Source: Fusibacter sp. 3D3
GTDB lineage: Bacteria; Bacillota; Clostridia; Peptostreptococcales; Acidaminobacteraceae
Direction of reading: 5' to 3'
Assembly (NCBI RefSeq): GCF_001748365.1
Contig: NZ_BDHH01000011.1
Span: 8,850-72,849, forward strand
DNA: 64,000 nt
Made by a program: the position numbers and the translations under genes
Notes under the pieces: model-generated
Told to the model about the DNA's origin: nothing
The model's database searches: none
What the model saw: only the letters and a program-made list of their open reading frames with translations
Part shown: one piece after another, positions 1 through 8,782 of the stretch
How the letters are laid out: each line of letters starts with the position of its first letter
How positions within the stretch are numbered: position 1 is the stretch's first letter

Positions 1-1001
<1,001 letters not shown>

Positions 1002-1695
1002 AATCCTTAGCGCTCATAAATGAGCTAACTTCCATTTTCGACCCAAAGGTCTATTTGGCTTTTGTTTTTCCGTTTGTCTCCACTTCCACCTAAGCTTCCA
1101 TTTTGACTTTATCACTTTGTTTCTATTAAGCAACTTCCTCTGCCAAGATTGCTCTCAGTAGTTTCCATAAGCTCAAAGAATTGCGTGTTTTAATTCATTT
1201 GCGCTATTCAATTTTCAAGGTCCTGTTTTGCTGTTTACACACTATTTACTTTGTTTTAATTCAGAATTAACAATGTGTGACAGCTATATCAGTATAGCAG
1301 TTATGTTTAATCATGTCAATATCTTTTTTACTCTTTTCTTAGAGTATTTTTCAATATTATATTCTAATGATATTATCATTTAGATTTCTACATTCTTTTA
1401 CAAAACTATATATGATAACTTGCTTTATTATCTCCCAACAAGTTTATTAGGCGACTTGACTATAATACCTCATATTCAAATCGAAGTCAACGGTTTATTT
1501 TAAATTATTTTTATTAGAGAACAGTAATTTATCTAAATATCTAATTTTCAACATTTGAAGATATAAAGATGATATATGCAAAGACTAATATACTCTTAAT
1601 ATCAAAAGAAATAAGGAGATTTATGCAGTTAATAAATAATAAATATGTGCCTAGCGATCATCAACTCTACACTGGATAACTATGAGTTAATATAA
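1002..1695. other. rRNA leader and upstream spacer without a gene
   Basis: The part from 1002 to about 1284 is the transcribed rRNA leader on the minus strand. From 1320 to 1695 the DNA is A+T rich and I see no reading frame with a ribosome site and no recognisable RNA. It ends at the left end of an IS3-type fragment near 1696. Confidence 0.6.
1291..1319 (-). promoter_or_regulatory. Candidate rRNA operon promoter
   Basis: On the minus strand a perfect -35 box TTGACA (complement of 1314-1319) is followed by exactly 17 bp and a -10 box TATACT (complement of 1291-1296). Transcription would start near 1284 and give a leader of about 280 nt before the mature 16S end, which is normal for rRNA operons. 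The boxes are seen directly; activity is inferred. The upstream flank (1320-1400) is A+T rich, as expected for an UP element. Confidence 0.8.
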
Positions 1696-1925
1696 TGTAC
1701 ACATAGGGTTGGACACAAAAAATCAAATTTAAGTTATAATACAGTTATGAGTAGAAAAAGAAGAACATGGACCCCTCAGGAGAAAGTAGAAATAGTGCTA
1801 GAAATCCTTCGAGAAGAAAACACATTATCTGAATTATCAAGAAAATATGAAATTGCACAGCCAATCCTCAGTCGCTGGAAAATAGAGTTCTTATCAAATA
1901 TGTCAGTGGTCTTCGATAAGAAAGC
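1696..1925 (+). mobile_element. Left-end fragment of an IS3-family insertion sequence
   Basis: A TGTACA-type terminus at 1696, followed by GGGTTGGACAC, resembles the left ends of the IS150 group of the IS3 family. It is followed by a -10-like TATAAT at 1735-1740 and the N-terminal part of an orfA transposase gene at 1747. The element is cut off near 1920, where an IS110-type element starts. I found no orfB (DDE integrase) and no right end on the far side of the IS110 element, so only about 230 bp remain. The precise cut point is inferred from where the protein similarity stops. Confidence 0.6.
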
Positions 1926-1941
1926 TTCCTGTATAATTTAA
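1747..1941 (+). pseudogene. Truncated IS3-family OrfA (helix-turn-helix protein)
   Basis: The frame encodes the N-terminal HTH domain of an IS3 OrfA: a basic start, then the helix-turn-helix around LSELSRKYEIAQPILSRWK, then the NMSVVFDKK segment typical of OrfA proteins. After that the frame reads only a few unrelated residues before a stop, whereas intact OrfA proteins are about 90-110 aa with a leucine zipper. The break coincides with the left edge of the neighbouring IS110 element, so the gene was most likely disrupted by it. It would bind IS ends as part of an OrfAB transposase if intact; the remnant should have no transposition activity. Confidence 0.75.
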
Positions 1942-2042
1942 ATAGGTCAAGCGATTGACAAAGAAAAATACCTCAAGTAAATTAAGATTATTACTGACCA
2001 GACCGTTAGTAAAAAATCAAAAAAATACGAGAGGTATCTAAG

Positions 2043-3470
2043 ATGAATTTTAAAGGCAAAAAGAAAAAAAATCAAGTTATAGCAGCAAATATTTTTGAAC
2101 AACAAGAAATTTTAAAAAAAATGGAAGCCATAAAAAATAATCTTAAAGCATCTACATGGCATGAATTGGAAACAAAAGGCAAGTTTGATAAAAACGAAAA
2201 ATTGACTTTTATCAGTGATGATATGCTTGTTTTAGGATGCGATATCGGCAGCGAAACACACTATATAAGAGCGATTGATACCCGAGGCAGAGAACTCAGT
2301 AAATCCGCATTTCCATTTAGCAACACACAAGAGGGTTTTGAAAGTGCTAAAGACTGGGCAGTTGAGATAGCTGCGGCGAATGACAAAAAACAGATTGTAT
2401 TAGGTCTGGAGCCAACAGGACACTATTGGTTCTGCCTAGCGACATGGATGATATCCAATGGAATCAGCGTTGTTCAGGTTAATCCATATGCGGTGAAGCA
2501 AACAAAAGAACTAGAGGATAATAGCCAGCTTAAGGATGACATAAAGGATCCGAAACTTATTGCAAATCTTGTAAAGGATGGCAACTTTGGAATGCCATAT
2601 CTTCCAGAAAAACTGTATGCGGACCTTCGTCGTCTGTCAATGTTCAGGGAACAGTTGAACGAGGATAGAATCCGATTTCTCAATAGGCTTCATCGCGAAA
2701 TGAAGATATATTTTCCAGAGTATAAGGACGCACTGGGAAAGTTTGACGGCACATTCAGCCTAGAACTTCTAAAAACAGCACCATTTCCAGAGGACCTTGT
2801 TTCACTTGGCACTGATGGCATAAGACAGATTTGGCATGATGCTAAGCTTAGAGGACGCGGCTATAGCAGAGCTGAGGAGATTATGAAATATGCCCTCAAA
2901 AGTGTTGGCATGAAGGATGGCACTGATGCCAGTAGAATGGCTGTAAAGTGGTTTGTCGAAAGAATTATAGAACTAGACGAACAACTTTCAGAGGTAGAGG
3001 AACAACTGAATCAAAAATGCATGGAAATTCCACACGCTGAGAACATCCTTGAAATATCAGGGATAGGAAGTAATACACTTTCTGGAATATTGGCAGAGAT
3101 GGGCGATATATCGCGGTTTGATGATGTAAAGGAAATACAAAAGCTGAGTGGCTTAGGACTTGTGGCGTGTAGCTCAGGTAAGCACAAAGGGAGAACCAAG
3201 ATTAGTCATAGAGGACGCAAACGGCTGAGATATTGGTTATTCCAGGCTGCTAAGTGTGTAGTGGTCCATTCGGATGAGTTCAAAGAACTTCATGCGTACT
3301 ATACGACGAGGCTTGAGAATCCACTTAAAAAGATGCAGTCGCTGATAGCCATTGCTTGCAAGGTACTTCGTGTGATATACACAATGCTTACAAACGGCAC
3401 GGTGTATGACCCTAAGAAGTTGAAAGCGGATATAAAGAGACCGACTAAACTGAAAGCAGTTGCTGCATAA
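2043..3470 (+). CDS. IS110-family transposase (DEDD recombinase)
   Basis: The 475-residue protein has the two IS110 domains. The N-terminal RuvC-like DEDD domain starts near residue 62 with the first acidic residue in VLGCDIGSETHY, followed by LGLEPTGHYW near residue 120 and the KDDIKDPKLIANLV segment near 165. The C-terminal transposase_20 domain carries EISGIGSNTLSGILAEMG near 340 and the GRTKISHRGRKRLRYWLFQA stretch near 382, with the conserved serine context near the GLVACSSG region. The N-terminus is some 50 residues longer than in many IS110 transposases. The start ATG follows an AGAGGTATCTAAG ribosome site. The family uses an RNA-guided recombination mechanism (bridge or seek RNA). The gene appears intact, so the copy may be active. 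Confidence 0.92.
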   Translation: MNFKGKKKKNQVIAANIFEQQEILKKMEAIKNNLKASTWHELETKGKFDKNEKLTFISDDMLVLGCDIGSETHYIRAIDTRGRELSKSAFPFSNTQEGFESAKDWAVEIAAANDKKQIVLGLEPTGHYWFCLATWMISNGISVVQVNPYAVKQTKELEDNSQLKDDIKDPKLIANLVKDGNFGMPYLPEKLYADLRRLSMFREQLNEDRIRFLNRLHREMKIYFPEYKDALGKFDGTFSLELLKTAPFPEDLVSLGTDGIRQIWHDAKLRGRGYSRAEEIMKYALKSVGMKDGTDASRMAVKWFVERIIELDEQLSEVEEQLNQKCMEIPHAENILEISGIGSNTLSGILAEMGDISRFDDVKEIQKLSGLGLVACSSGKHKGRTKISHRGRKRLRYWLFQAAKCVVVHSDEFKELHAYYTTRLENPLKKMQSLIAIACKVLRVIYTMLTNGTVYDPKKLKADIKRPTKLKAVAA

Positions 3471-3497
3471 CAGAAACAAGAAAATAGTATTGTCAAT

Positions 3498-3546
3498 CCA
3501 GACCCTTGCTGGGATTCAGAAAATCTGGATTCGAGCAGGGTTCTGG
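3498..3546 (+). ncRNA. Long stem-loop in the IS110 3' non-coding region, candidate bridge/seek RNA
   Basis: Starting 28 nt after the transposase stop, a 23-nt arm (3498-3520) pairs imperfectly with 3524-3546 around a 3-nt loop; about 18 of 23 positions pair. It is followed by several hundred bases without a credible gene. In the IS1111 subgroup of IS110 elements the guide RNA is encoded downstream of the transposase, so this structured tail is the natural candidate. There is no T-run after the stem, which argues against a plain terminator. The RNA limits and the target- and donor-binding loops cannot be assigned from one copy. Confidence 0.4.
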
Positions 3547-4013
3547 AAAGCAACCCGATTGAGATGAAGTCGCTATAAGTGCTTTATCAGCAATATGACT
3601 AACTGAGAGAATCAAGGTATAGCGTCCACTGAATATCAGATCCTTGAAGATCAAATTGGTCAGTAAAATCAAAATCTAAAAAACAAGAGCTGTAGCTGGC
3701 AGTAGTTATTTCCTTAGGGCAAGACCCTGTTAGAAAGCTTAGCCGGCACTCAGTGTATGAACAGGTGGGACGAAGGAAGTTGGGACATGATCCCATTAGA
3801 CACGGAAGGTTCACCATCATAGCTAAACAGAGGAATCACGGCCTTTATAGAGTATTACAAGCGGATGCTTATTAAGCTGTACCCATTTTAGCTATTCAGT
3901 ACATGATATCATGACTGTTCTACACTTTTAGCTCTGGTTAGCGAGGTAACTATTTAAACCAAAGCCTTAAAAATCAATGATTTTAGGCTTGACAATATAG
4001 GAAGGATGATGTT
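3547..4013 (+). other. Non-coding tail of the IS110 element and serA leader
   Basis: No reading frame in this stretch has both a ribosome site and recognisable similarity; a minus-strand frame at 3599-3820 looks like chance. Most of it is probably IS110 3' non-coding DNA. Near its end a hairpin at 3962-3990 (AAGCCT and AGGCTT arms extended by A/T pairs) lies just upstream of the serA ribosome site AGGAAGGATG. There is no T-run after that hairpin, and no T-box or other known leader motif was recognised. Confidence 0.5.
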
Positions 4014-5594
4014 ATGAAGATCTTAGTTACAGAAAACATTGCCGATGAAGGCATCGCGTTTTTAAAAGCACAAAATATGGATGTCACTGTCAATTACACC
4101 CTTACCCGAGAAGCCTTATTGTCCTCCATCTCAGAATATGATGCTCTGATCGTCAGAAGCGTCACAAAAGTAAATGAGGAACTCTACGCTCATGCTAAGA
4201 ATCTCAAAGTTGTTGGTCGTGCAGGTAATGGCGTTGACAATATCGAACTCGCTGGTGCAACCGAACGCGGCATCATCGTGGTAAATACGCCCGATGCCAA
4301 TACCGTATCTGCCGCTGAACATACGATCGCTTTGATGCTTTCTATGGCGCGGAATATTCCAAGAGCCAATCAGCATATTAAATCAAAGCAATGGGATCGC
4401 ACACTCTTTAGGGGGGTAGAACTCAAAGGGAAAACACTTGGCATCATAGGCCTTGGCAGAATTGGAACAATGGTTGCCACAAGAATGCAAGCTTTCGGTA
4501 TGGCTGTGGTTGCTTACGACCCCTATATTCGTTCAGATAAATTTGAAAAATTAGGTGTTGAAAAAATGGAGCAGTTGTCGGACTTGTTGGTTAAATCCGA
4601 TTTTATTTCTGTTCATACCCCAAAGACAAAGGAGACCATTGGCATCATCAATGCTGAATCCTTTAAACTCGTTAAAAGAGGGGTGCGTGTGGTCAACTGT
4701 GCACGTGGTGGCATTATAGATGAAGCGGCTTTATATGATGCGCTCACTCAAGGGATAGTTGCAGGGGCTGCAATAGACGTGCTTAAAGACGAACCCCATC
4801 CCATTTCGCCTTTACTCGATCTTGAATCTACTGTGATCACACCTCACCTTGGAGCAGATACTTTTGAAGCTCAAAAAAACGTTGGCGAATCTGTTGCCAT
4901 TGAAGTCTTTGAGGCATTAAAAGGAAAACTCGTGGCCAATGCTGTGAATTTACCAACACTTTCACAACAAGAATTAGAGCATATGAAACCCTATTTAACC
5001 TTGCTCGAAAGAATGGGAAAAATATACCATCAGATTCATCACGATGCTGTTGAACGCATTGTTTTTACCTATAAAGGAGATTTTACACACCGCAATACGG
5101 ATCCCTTTGTACTGGCATTTATCAAGGGGCTTTACGAAACTGTATTAGATACCCCTGTGACGTATGTCAACGCCAAGTTGATCGCAGAAAATAGGGGCGT
5201 CACCGTTTCAGAAAGCAGAGTTAGTACGACAGACGACTTCAATAGTTCTATCAAGATTGAAATTCACTCCAAAAATCAAACCTTTGAAATGGAAGGTGCT
5301 CTTTTTGGCAAAAATGACCCGCGAATTGTTTCCATCAACAGTTATCCTATGGATATCACGCCTAAAGGCAACATGCTTATGATCGAAAACAATGATAGTC
5401 CTGGCATGATCGGTACAATCGGTTTGCTTTTAGGTCAAAATAATATCAACATCTCAACGATGAATGTCAGCCTTTCCAAAACACATAAGCCTGCGCTTAT
5501 GCTACTGACAATAGATCTCCCCGTGCAAGACGATGTTCTGCGCCAGATACAAAATCAAAAGGGCATTTTAAAGGCTTGGGCACTTAAAATATAA
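4014..5594 (+). CDS. serA: D-3-phosphoglycerate dehydrogenase
   Basis: This cytoplasmic enzyme oxidises 3-phosphoglycerate with NAD to 3-phosphohydroxypyruvate, the first step of serine synthesis. At 526 residues it has the long bacterial architecture: a substrate/NAD domain pair with RAGNGVDNIELA near 76, the nucleotide-binding GLGRIGTMVATRM near 148, the VNCARGGIIDEAAL arginine motif near 228 and the catalytic ITPHLGADTFEAQ histidine near 280. An intervening ASB domain follows, then a C-terminal ACT domain from about residue 452 (MLMIENNDSPGMIGTIG) that in this family binds serine for feedback control. The next gene starts about 20 bp downstream, so the two probably form an operon. No serB or serC lies beside it. 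Confidence 0.96.
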   Translation: MKILVTENIADEGIAFLKAQNMDVTVNYTLTREALLSSISEYDALIVRSVTKVNEELYAHAKNLKVVGRAGNGVDNIELAGATERGIIVVNTPDANTVSAAEHTIALMLSMARNIPRANQHIKSKQWDRTLFRGVELKGKTLGIIGLGRIGTMVATRMQAFGMAVVAYDPYIRSDKFEKLGVEKMEQLSDLLVKSDFISVHTPKTKETIGIINAESFKLVKRGVRVVNCARGGIIDEAALYDALTQGIVAGAAIDVLKDEPHPISPLLDLESTVITPHLGADTFEAQKNVGESVAIEVFEALKGKLVANAVNLPTLSQQELEHMKPYLTLLERMGKIYHQIHHDAVERIVFTYKGDFTHRNTDPFVLAFIKGLYETVLDTPVTYVNAKLIAENRGVTVSESRVSTTDDFNSSIKIEIHSKNQTFEMEGALFGKNDPRIVSINSYPMDITPKGNMLMIENNDSPGMIGTIGLLLGQNNINISTMNVSLSKTHKPALMLLTIDLPVQDDVLRQIQNQKGILKAWALKI

Positions 5595-5616
5595 AAATGT
5601 GGAGGCGTATTTGGAT

Positions 5617-6702
5617 ATGAAAAGAATTGCTGTAATCCCTGGAGACGGTATTGGAAAAGAAGTCACTGCAGAGGGGATAAAAGTTTTACAACATTATTTG
5701 GCACTACGCAATCTTAAGGAAGCCGATCTCACACATTATCCTTGGGGATGTGAATACTATCATGAAAAAGGCGAAATGATGCCTGTGGATGCACTTGATA
5801 CGCTTCAATCATATGACGCTATATTGCTTGGGGCTGTGGGATACCCCGGTGTTCCAGACCATGTTTCATTAAGGGATTTACTGCTCAAAATTCGTCAAGG
5901 CTTTGATCAATCGGTAAACCTTAGACCGATTAAATTACTCAAAGGGGCACCATGTCCTTTAAAAAACAAAAAACCTGAAGACATTGATTTCGTCGTCATT
6001 AGAGAAAATGTCGAAGGCGAGTATTCAGGTGATGGTCACTTTGAAAACATGGATACTGAAGAAGCCACAGCTTATCAAACGGGTGTCTTCACTAAAAAGA
6101 ATACCGATCGCATTATGAAATATGCGTTTGACTTAGCTCAAAAAAGAAATAAATTCAATAAAGTAACCAGCACTACAAAATCAAACGCACTCAATTACAG
6201 CATGGTCTTCTGGGATGAACGTTTCAAATCCATTGCAGCACAATACCCAGATATTAAAACTGAAGTCAATCATGTGGATGCGATTAGTATGTACTTTATT
6301 CAACGCCCTGAAACATTTGATGTCGTTGTAGCTTCTAATTTATTCGGTGATATTATTACAGACCTAGGTGCAGCCCTTCAAGGGGGGCTTGGATTCGCAG
6401 CTAGTGCCAATCTCAACATAGAGGGTACCTATCCTTCGATGTTCGAACCAGTACATGGCTCTGCACCTCAAATCGCAGGACAGCAGATCGCCAATCCCAT
6501 GGCGATGATTTGGACCGTAAAAATGATGCTGGATCATCTCTATCCTGAATTGTCTCATGAGGTCATCGTTGAAGCACTTGAAGAAATTCTTGTAGAAGAA
6601 AAACATCTTACAAAAGATTTAGGTGGCCATGCCACGACATCGGAAGTTGGAACTGCGATTTGCAATAGGCTTTCTACACTGGTCACACTTCATCTAGGTT
6701 AA
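5617..6702 (+). CDS. Tartrate/D-malate-type decarboxylating dehydrogenase
   Basis: This is an NAD-dependent beta-decarboxylating dehydrogenase of the isocitrate/isopropylmalate family. The N-terminus has IPGDGIGKEVTAEG; substrate-loop and metal residues appear in SLRDLLLKIRQGFDQ, DFVVIRENVEGEYSG and ASNLFGDIITDLGAALQGGLG; the EPVHGSAP loop binds the cofactor. WGCEYYHEKGEMMP and VNLRPIKLLKG resemble the tartrate dehydrogenase/D-malic enzyme subgroup (TtuC, DmlA) more than LeuB, but isopropylmalate dehydrogenase activity cannot be excluded. The frame opens with a GTG at 5599 that lies across the GGAGG ribosome site at 5601-5605, so the ATG at 5617 is preferred (361 aa). It follows serA closely and is probably co-transcribed; both are oxidations of 2-hydroxyacids. 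Confidence 0.85.
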   Translation: MKRIAVIPGDGIGKEVTAEGIKVLQHYLALRNLKEADLTHYPWGCEYYHEKGEMMPVDALDTLQSYDAILLGAVGYPGVPDHVSLRDLLLKIRQGFDQSVNLRPIKLLKGAPCPLKNKKPEDIDFVVIRENVEGEYSGDGHFENMDTEEATAYQTGVFTKKNTDRIMKYAFDLAQKRNKFNKVTSTTKSNALNYSMVFWDERFKSIAAQYPDIKTEVNHVDAISMYFIQRPETFDVVVASNLFGDIITDLGAALQGGLGFAASANLNIEGTYPSMFEPVHGSAPQIAGQQIANPMAMIWTVKMMLDHLYPELSHEVIVEALEEILVEEKHLTKDLGGHATTSEVGTAICNRLSTLVTLHLG

Positions 6703-6706
6703 TCAA

Positions 6707-6750
6707 AAAGAGATGCATCTAGGGTTAATCCAACATAGATGCATCTCTTT
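6707..6750. terminator. Bidirectional intrinsic terminator
   Basis: Perfect 15-bp arms (6707-6721 and 6736-6750, AAAGAGATGCATCTA and its complement) with T-runs on both strands separate the serA operon from the convergent SEDS gene. Confidence 0.85.
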
Positions 6751-6769
6751 ATTATAGCGTGAAAGTTTT

Positions 6770-8134
6770 TTATTTTTTCCCAAAGTCAATGATTAATTTG
6801 CCCTCCTGTAAAGTGATAAAGCGTTCTCTTTTAGCTAAGCTAGAGTTTTTATCTTTCACAACATCACCTGTTCTGAACACCGAAAGCATAATGCCCACAA
6901 GTGTTAAATTGATAACCATTGCTATATTGCCATAGGCTATAAAGGGGAAGGTCATCGGTGAAATCAACTGAAATCCAAAACTCCACAACACAGAACCGAG
7001 CACCTGAATGGTGTAAGTTGTCATAATCGACAGGGATACCATTAACCCCAAAATACTCTTTTGCCTAATAGACTTTTTAAAACCCTTAAAGATAAAGAAC
7101 GCCAAGATACTCATAATGCCTATAAAAGTGATCCATCCATAATTATAGATGAGATACGTAAGCAAAAATGCTCCACTTACATCTGGAATTTGAAAATCAG
7201 AAGTCCCTAAACCAGTGGCGATATGACCATGACCAATAAATTTGGCATTTGAGAGCATACGTTTCACCCCATCAGAGATATAACTGCCTCCTAGAGTGCT
7301 CCTTGAAGGCATAAACACGCTTTCAAATCTTGTCCAAAAAACGATAGAGCGACTTGAAATCCAAACGATTAGGGGCAATGCCATCATAGAAAAAACGAGT
7401 ACATAACCTCTCTTATTTTCCAGTCCAAACCAGTTTTTATAGACTGCAATTCCTAAAAGAATCCCTGCAACCACACCTAAATTAAAGAATCCAGACGCTG
7501 ATGGTATGAGCATCGTTATAAAACTTAAAATCATAAAGGATAGGCCCGTTAAAACGATACCCAAATAGCCTTTACTTCTTGTGGCATATAAGATTGCTAC
7601 AAATCCAATCGGAAAAAGTAACGGCATAAAAGTGGCGTAGTAAGCTCTACCGTTAAGAACTGGTGAGATGTTAATAATCACGATCGATAAACCCACTATG
7701 CCTCCAAATATAAACTTTGGATACTTTCCAATCAAAGTAAAATCCGAAAAATAGGCAACACCCATAAAGGCTAATCCCATGATCATACTGATTATTTCAA
7801 AAATCATTCTGGAGCGACTTAATGTAATTGGAAGCCAAAAGTGTCTGACTAGGACGCCCATTAGCACAATCGCCATGGTTAACAAGAGCAGCCCCCACTG
7901 TGGTCTAGGTCTATGTGTTCTATCCAGTTGAGTGCCTATTATCATCGGATCCCCCATCTGAAGAATTGCATTTTCTGTCGCCTCCATTTCTGCCATGCCT
8001 TCCGCCATATAAGCATCTCTTTGATCTTTGATGTGATTTTCAATTTCGCTTATGATGTTGCCATGCGCGCTTTGCCATCTTATTTGCTCACAAACAAATT
8101 TCGAATATTCTTGAATTTTATCAAATGGTTGCAT
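6770..8134 (-). CDS. SEDS-family (FtsW/RodA/SpoVE-like) membrane protein with HAAS-type prefix
   Basis: The 454-residue protein starts with a soluble helical segment of about 75 residues (IISEIENHIKDQRDAYMAEGM, then ATENAILQMGDP) typical of HAAS/permease-prefix domains. About ten predicted membrane helices follow. The C-terminal half has the SEDS pattern, including the stretch ending in FIAYGNIAMVINLTLVGIML, comparable with the FtsW terminal signature but with N in place of the usual GG. SEDS proteins polymerise peptidoglycan glycan strands or handle lipid-linked precursors. The gene overlaps the padR stop by 14 bp, so it is translationally coupled to and presumably controlled by that regulator. 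This makes a stress- or condition-dependent envelope role likely rather than the housekeeping FtsW role. Confidence 0.8.
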   Translation of the reverse strand: MQPFDKIQEYSKFVCEQIRWQSAHGNIISEIENHIKDQRDAYMAEGMAEMEATENAILQMGDPMIIGTQLDRTHRPRPQWGLLLLTMAIVLMGVLVRHFWLPITLSRSRMIFEIISMIMGLAFMGVAYFSDFTLIGKYPKFIFGGIVGLSIVIINISPVLNGRAYYATFMPLLFPIGFVAILYATRSKGYLGIVLTGLSFMILSFITMLIPSASGFFNLGVVAGILLGIAVYKNWFGLENKRGYVLVFSMMALPLIVWISSRSIVFWTRFESVFMPSRSTLGGSYISDGVKRMLSNAKFIGHGHIATGLGTSDFQIPDVSGAFLLTYLIYNYGWITFIGIMSILAFFIFKGFKKSIRQKSILGLMVSLSIMTTYTIQVLGSVLWSFGFQLISPMTFPFIAYGNIAMVINLTLVGIMLSVFRTGDVVKDKNSSLAKRERFITLQEGKLIIDFGKK

Positions 8135-8468
8135 AACTCAATCCTCCATTTAAAACCTGATTCACGGCACCTACATATTTCTTCCATTCTTCATTTTTAG
8201 CCACAAGAAGCTTCTTGCCTTTACTCGTAATGTGGTAATACTTCCTTATCCTCTCGCCTTCTGCCCGTTCTTCATAGGCCTCTACCATACCTTCATTTTC
8301 GAGCCCATGCAAAATAGGATACAGTGTCCCTGCCTTTAAATTGAACATCTCATTGGATCGTTTCGAAAGTGTTTCAATCATCTGATAGCCATACAGGTCT
8401 TGCTCTTCAAGTAATTTTAAAATGAGTAGAGTTGTATTGCCCGTAAGTACACTTTTTTCTGTTGCCAT
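8121..8468 (-). CDS. PadR-family transcriptional regulator
   Basis: The 115-residue winged-helix protein shows the PadR N-terminal domain: TLLILKLLEEQDLYGYQMIETLSKRS, then FNLKAGTLYPILHGLENEGMVEAYEE for the recognition helix and wing, and YYHITSKGKKLL. The C-terminus is short, as in small PadR subfamily-2 proteins that are often paired with a HAAS-domain membrane protein. Its ribosome site is AGGGAGG. It is the first gene of a two-gene operon with the SEDS protein, and an inverted repeat covers its promoter, which suggests autoregulation. Confidence 0.93.
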   Translation of the reverse strand: MATEKSVLTGNTTLLILKLLEEQDLYGYQMIETLSKRSNEMFNLKAGTLYPILHGLENEGMVEAYEERAEGERIRKYYHITSKGKKLLVAKNEEWKKYVGAVNQVLNGGLSYATI

Positions 8469-8480
8469 CTTGACCTCCCT

Positions 8481-8530
8481 ATATATAGATTATCTATATA
8501 TATGATATATCGATAATCTATATATGTCAA
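8481..8530 (-). promoter_or_regulatory. padR promoter with overlapping inverted-repeat operator
   Basis: On the minus strand TTGACA (complement of 8525-8530), a 17-bp spacer and TATCAT (complement of 8502-8507) form a good sigma-A promoter. A perfect 14-bp inverted repeat, ATATATAGATTATC at 8481-8494 with its complement at 8512-8525, spans the spacer and the transcription start. The position over the core promoter suggests repression by PadR itself. The repeat is seen; the binding protein is inferred. Confidence 0.75.
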
Positions 8531-8782
8531 TAAAATTAATTTAAAGTATAAAAAAAGTACCCATTACAAACGGATTTAGGGTTAAAAAGTTTGTATAATA
8601 TTTCGCTTATATATTGTAATTCTTGTTTTTTTTGTTTACTATTGTAATACACACACCAATAATTTTTAGATCGTTGCGAAATAAAAACCAAAGTTATCCA
8701 CAAGCAAAATTGAAATATCTAAAAAAGTTCAAAAAAAAAGCGCAACAGAATAAAGACTTACTCAATTTCGCAGTAAGTTATT
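8531..8782. other. A+T-rich spacer with a single DnaA-box-like site
   Basis: No gene is visible between padR and the transposase. A perfect TTATCCACA lies at 8694-8702, isolated from others. TTGCGAAA at 8674-8681 matches TTTCGCAA at 10328-10335 in inverted orientation and is a weak candidate pair of ends for the enclosed insertion sequence; no target duplication was found. Confidence 0.35.

Larger units (their letters stand above)
1926..3900 (+). mobile_element. IS110-family insertion sequence (approximate limits)
   Basis: The element is defined by its transposase gene (2043-3470), about 120 nt of upstream non-coding DNA, and a long downstream non-coding stretch. The left limit is set by the interruption of the IS3 orfA near 1920; the right limit is uncertain, somewhere between about 3830 and 3960. 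IS110 elements do not usually make target duplications and their termini are short or subterminal, so the ends cannot be fixed by eye. The long non-coding part lies downstream of the transposase, which is the arrangement known for the IS1111 subgroup. Confidence 0.6.

Noticed and set aside
3599-3820. Minus-strand 73-codon frame downstream of the IS110 transposase
   Set aside because: No ribosome site and no family pattern; the region is better explained as IS110 non-coding DNA.
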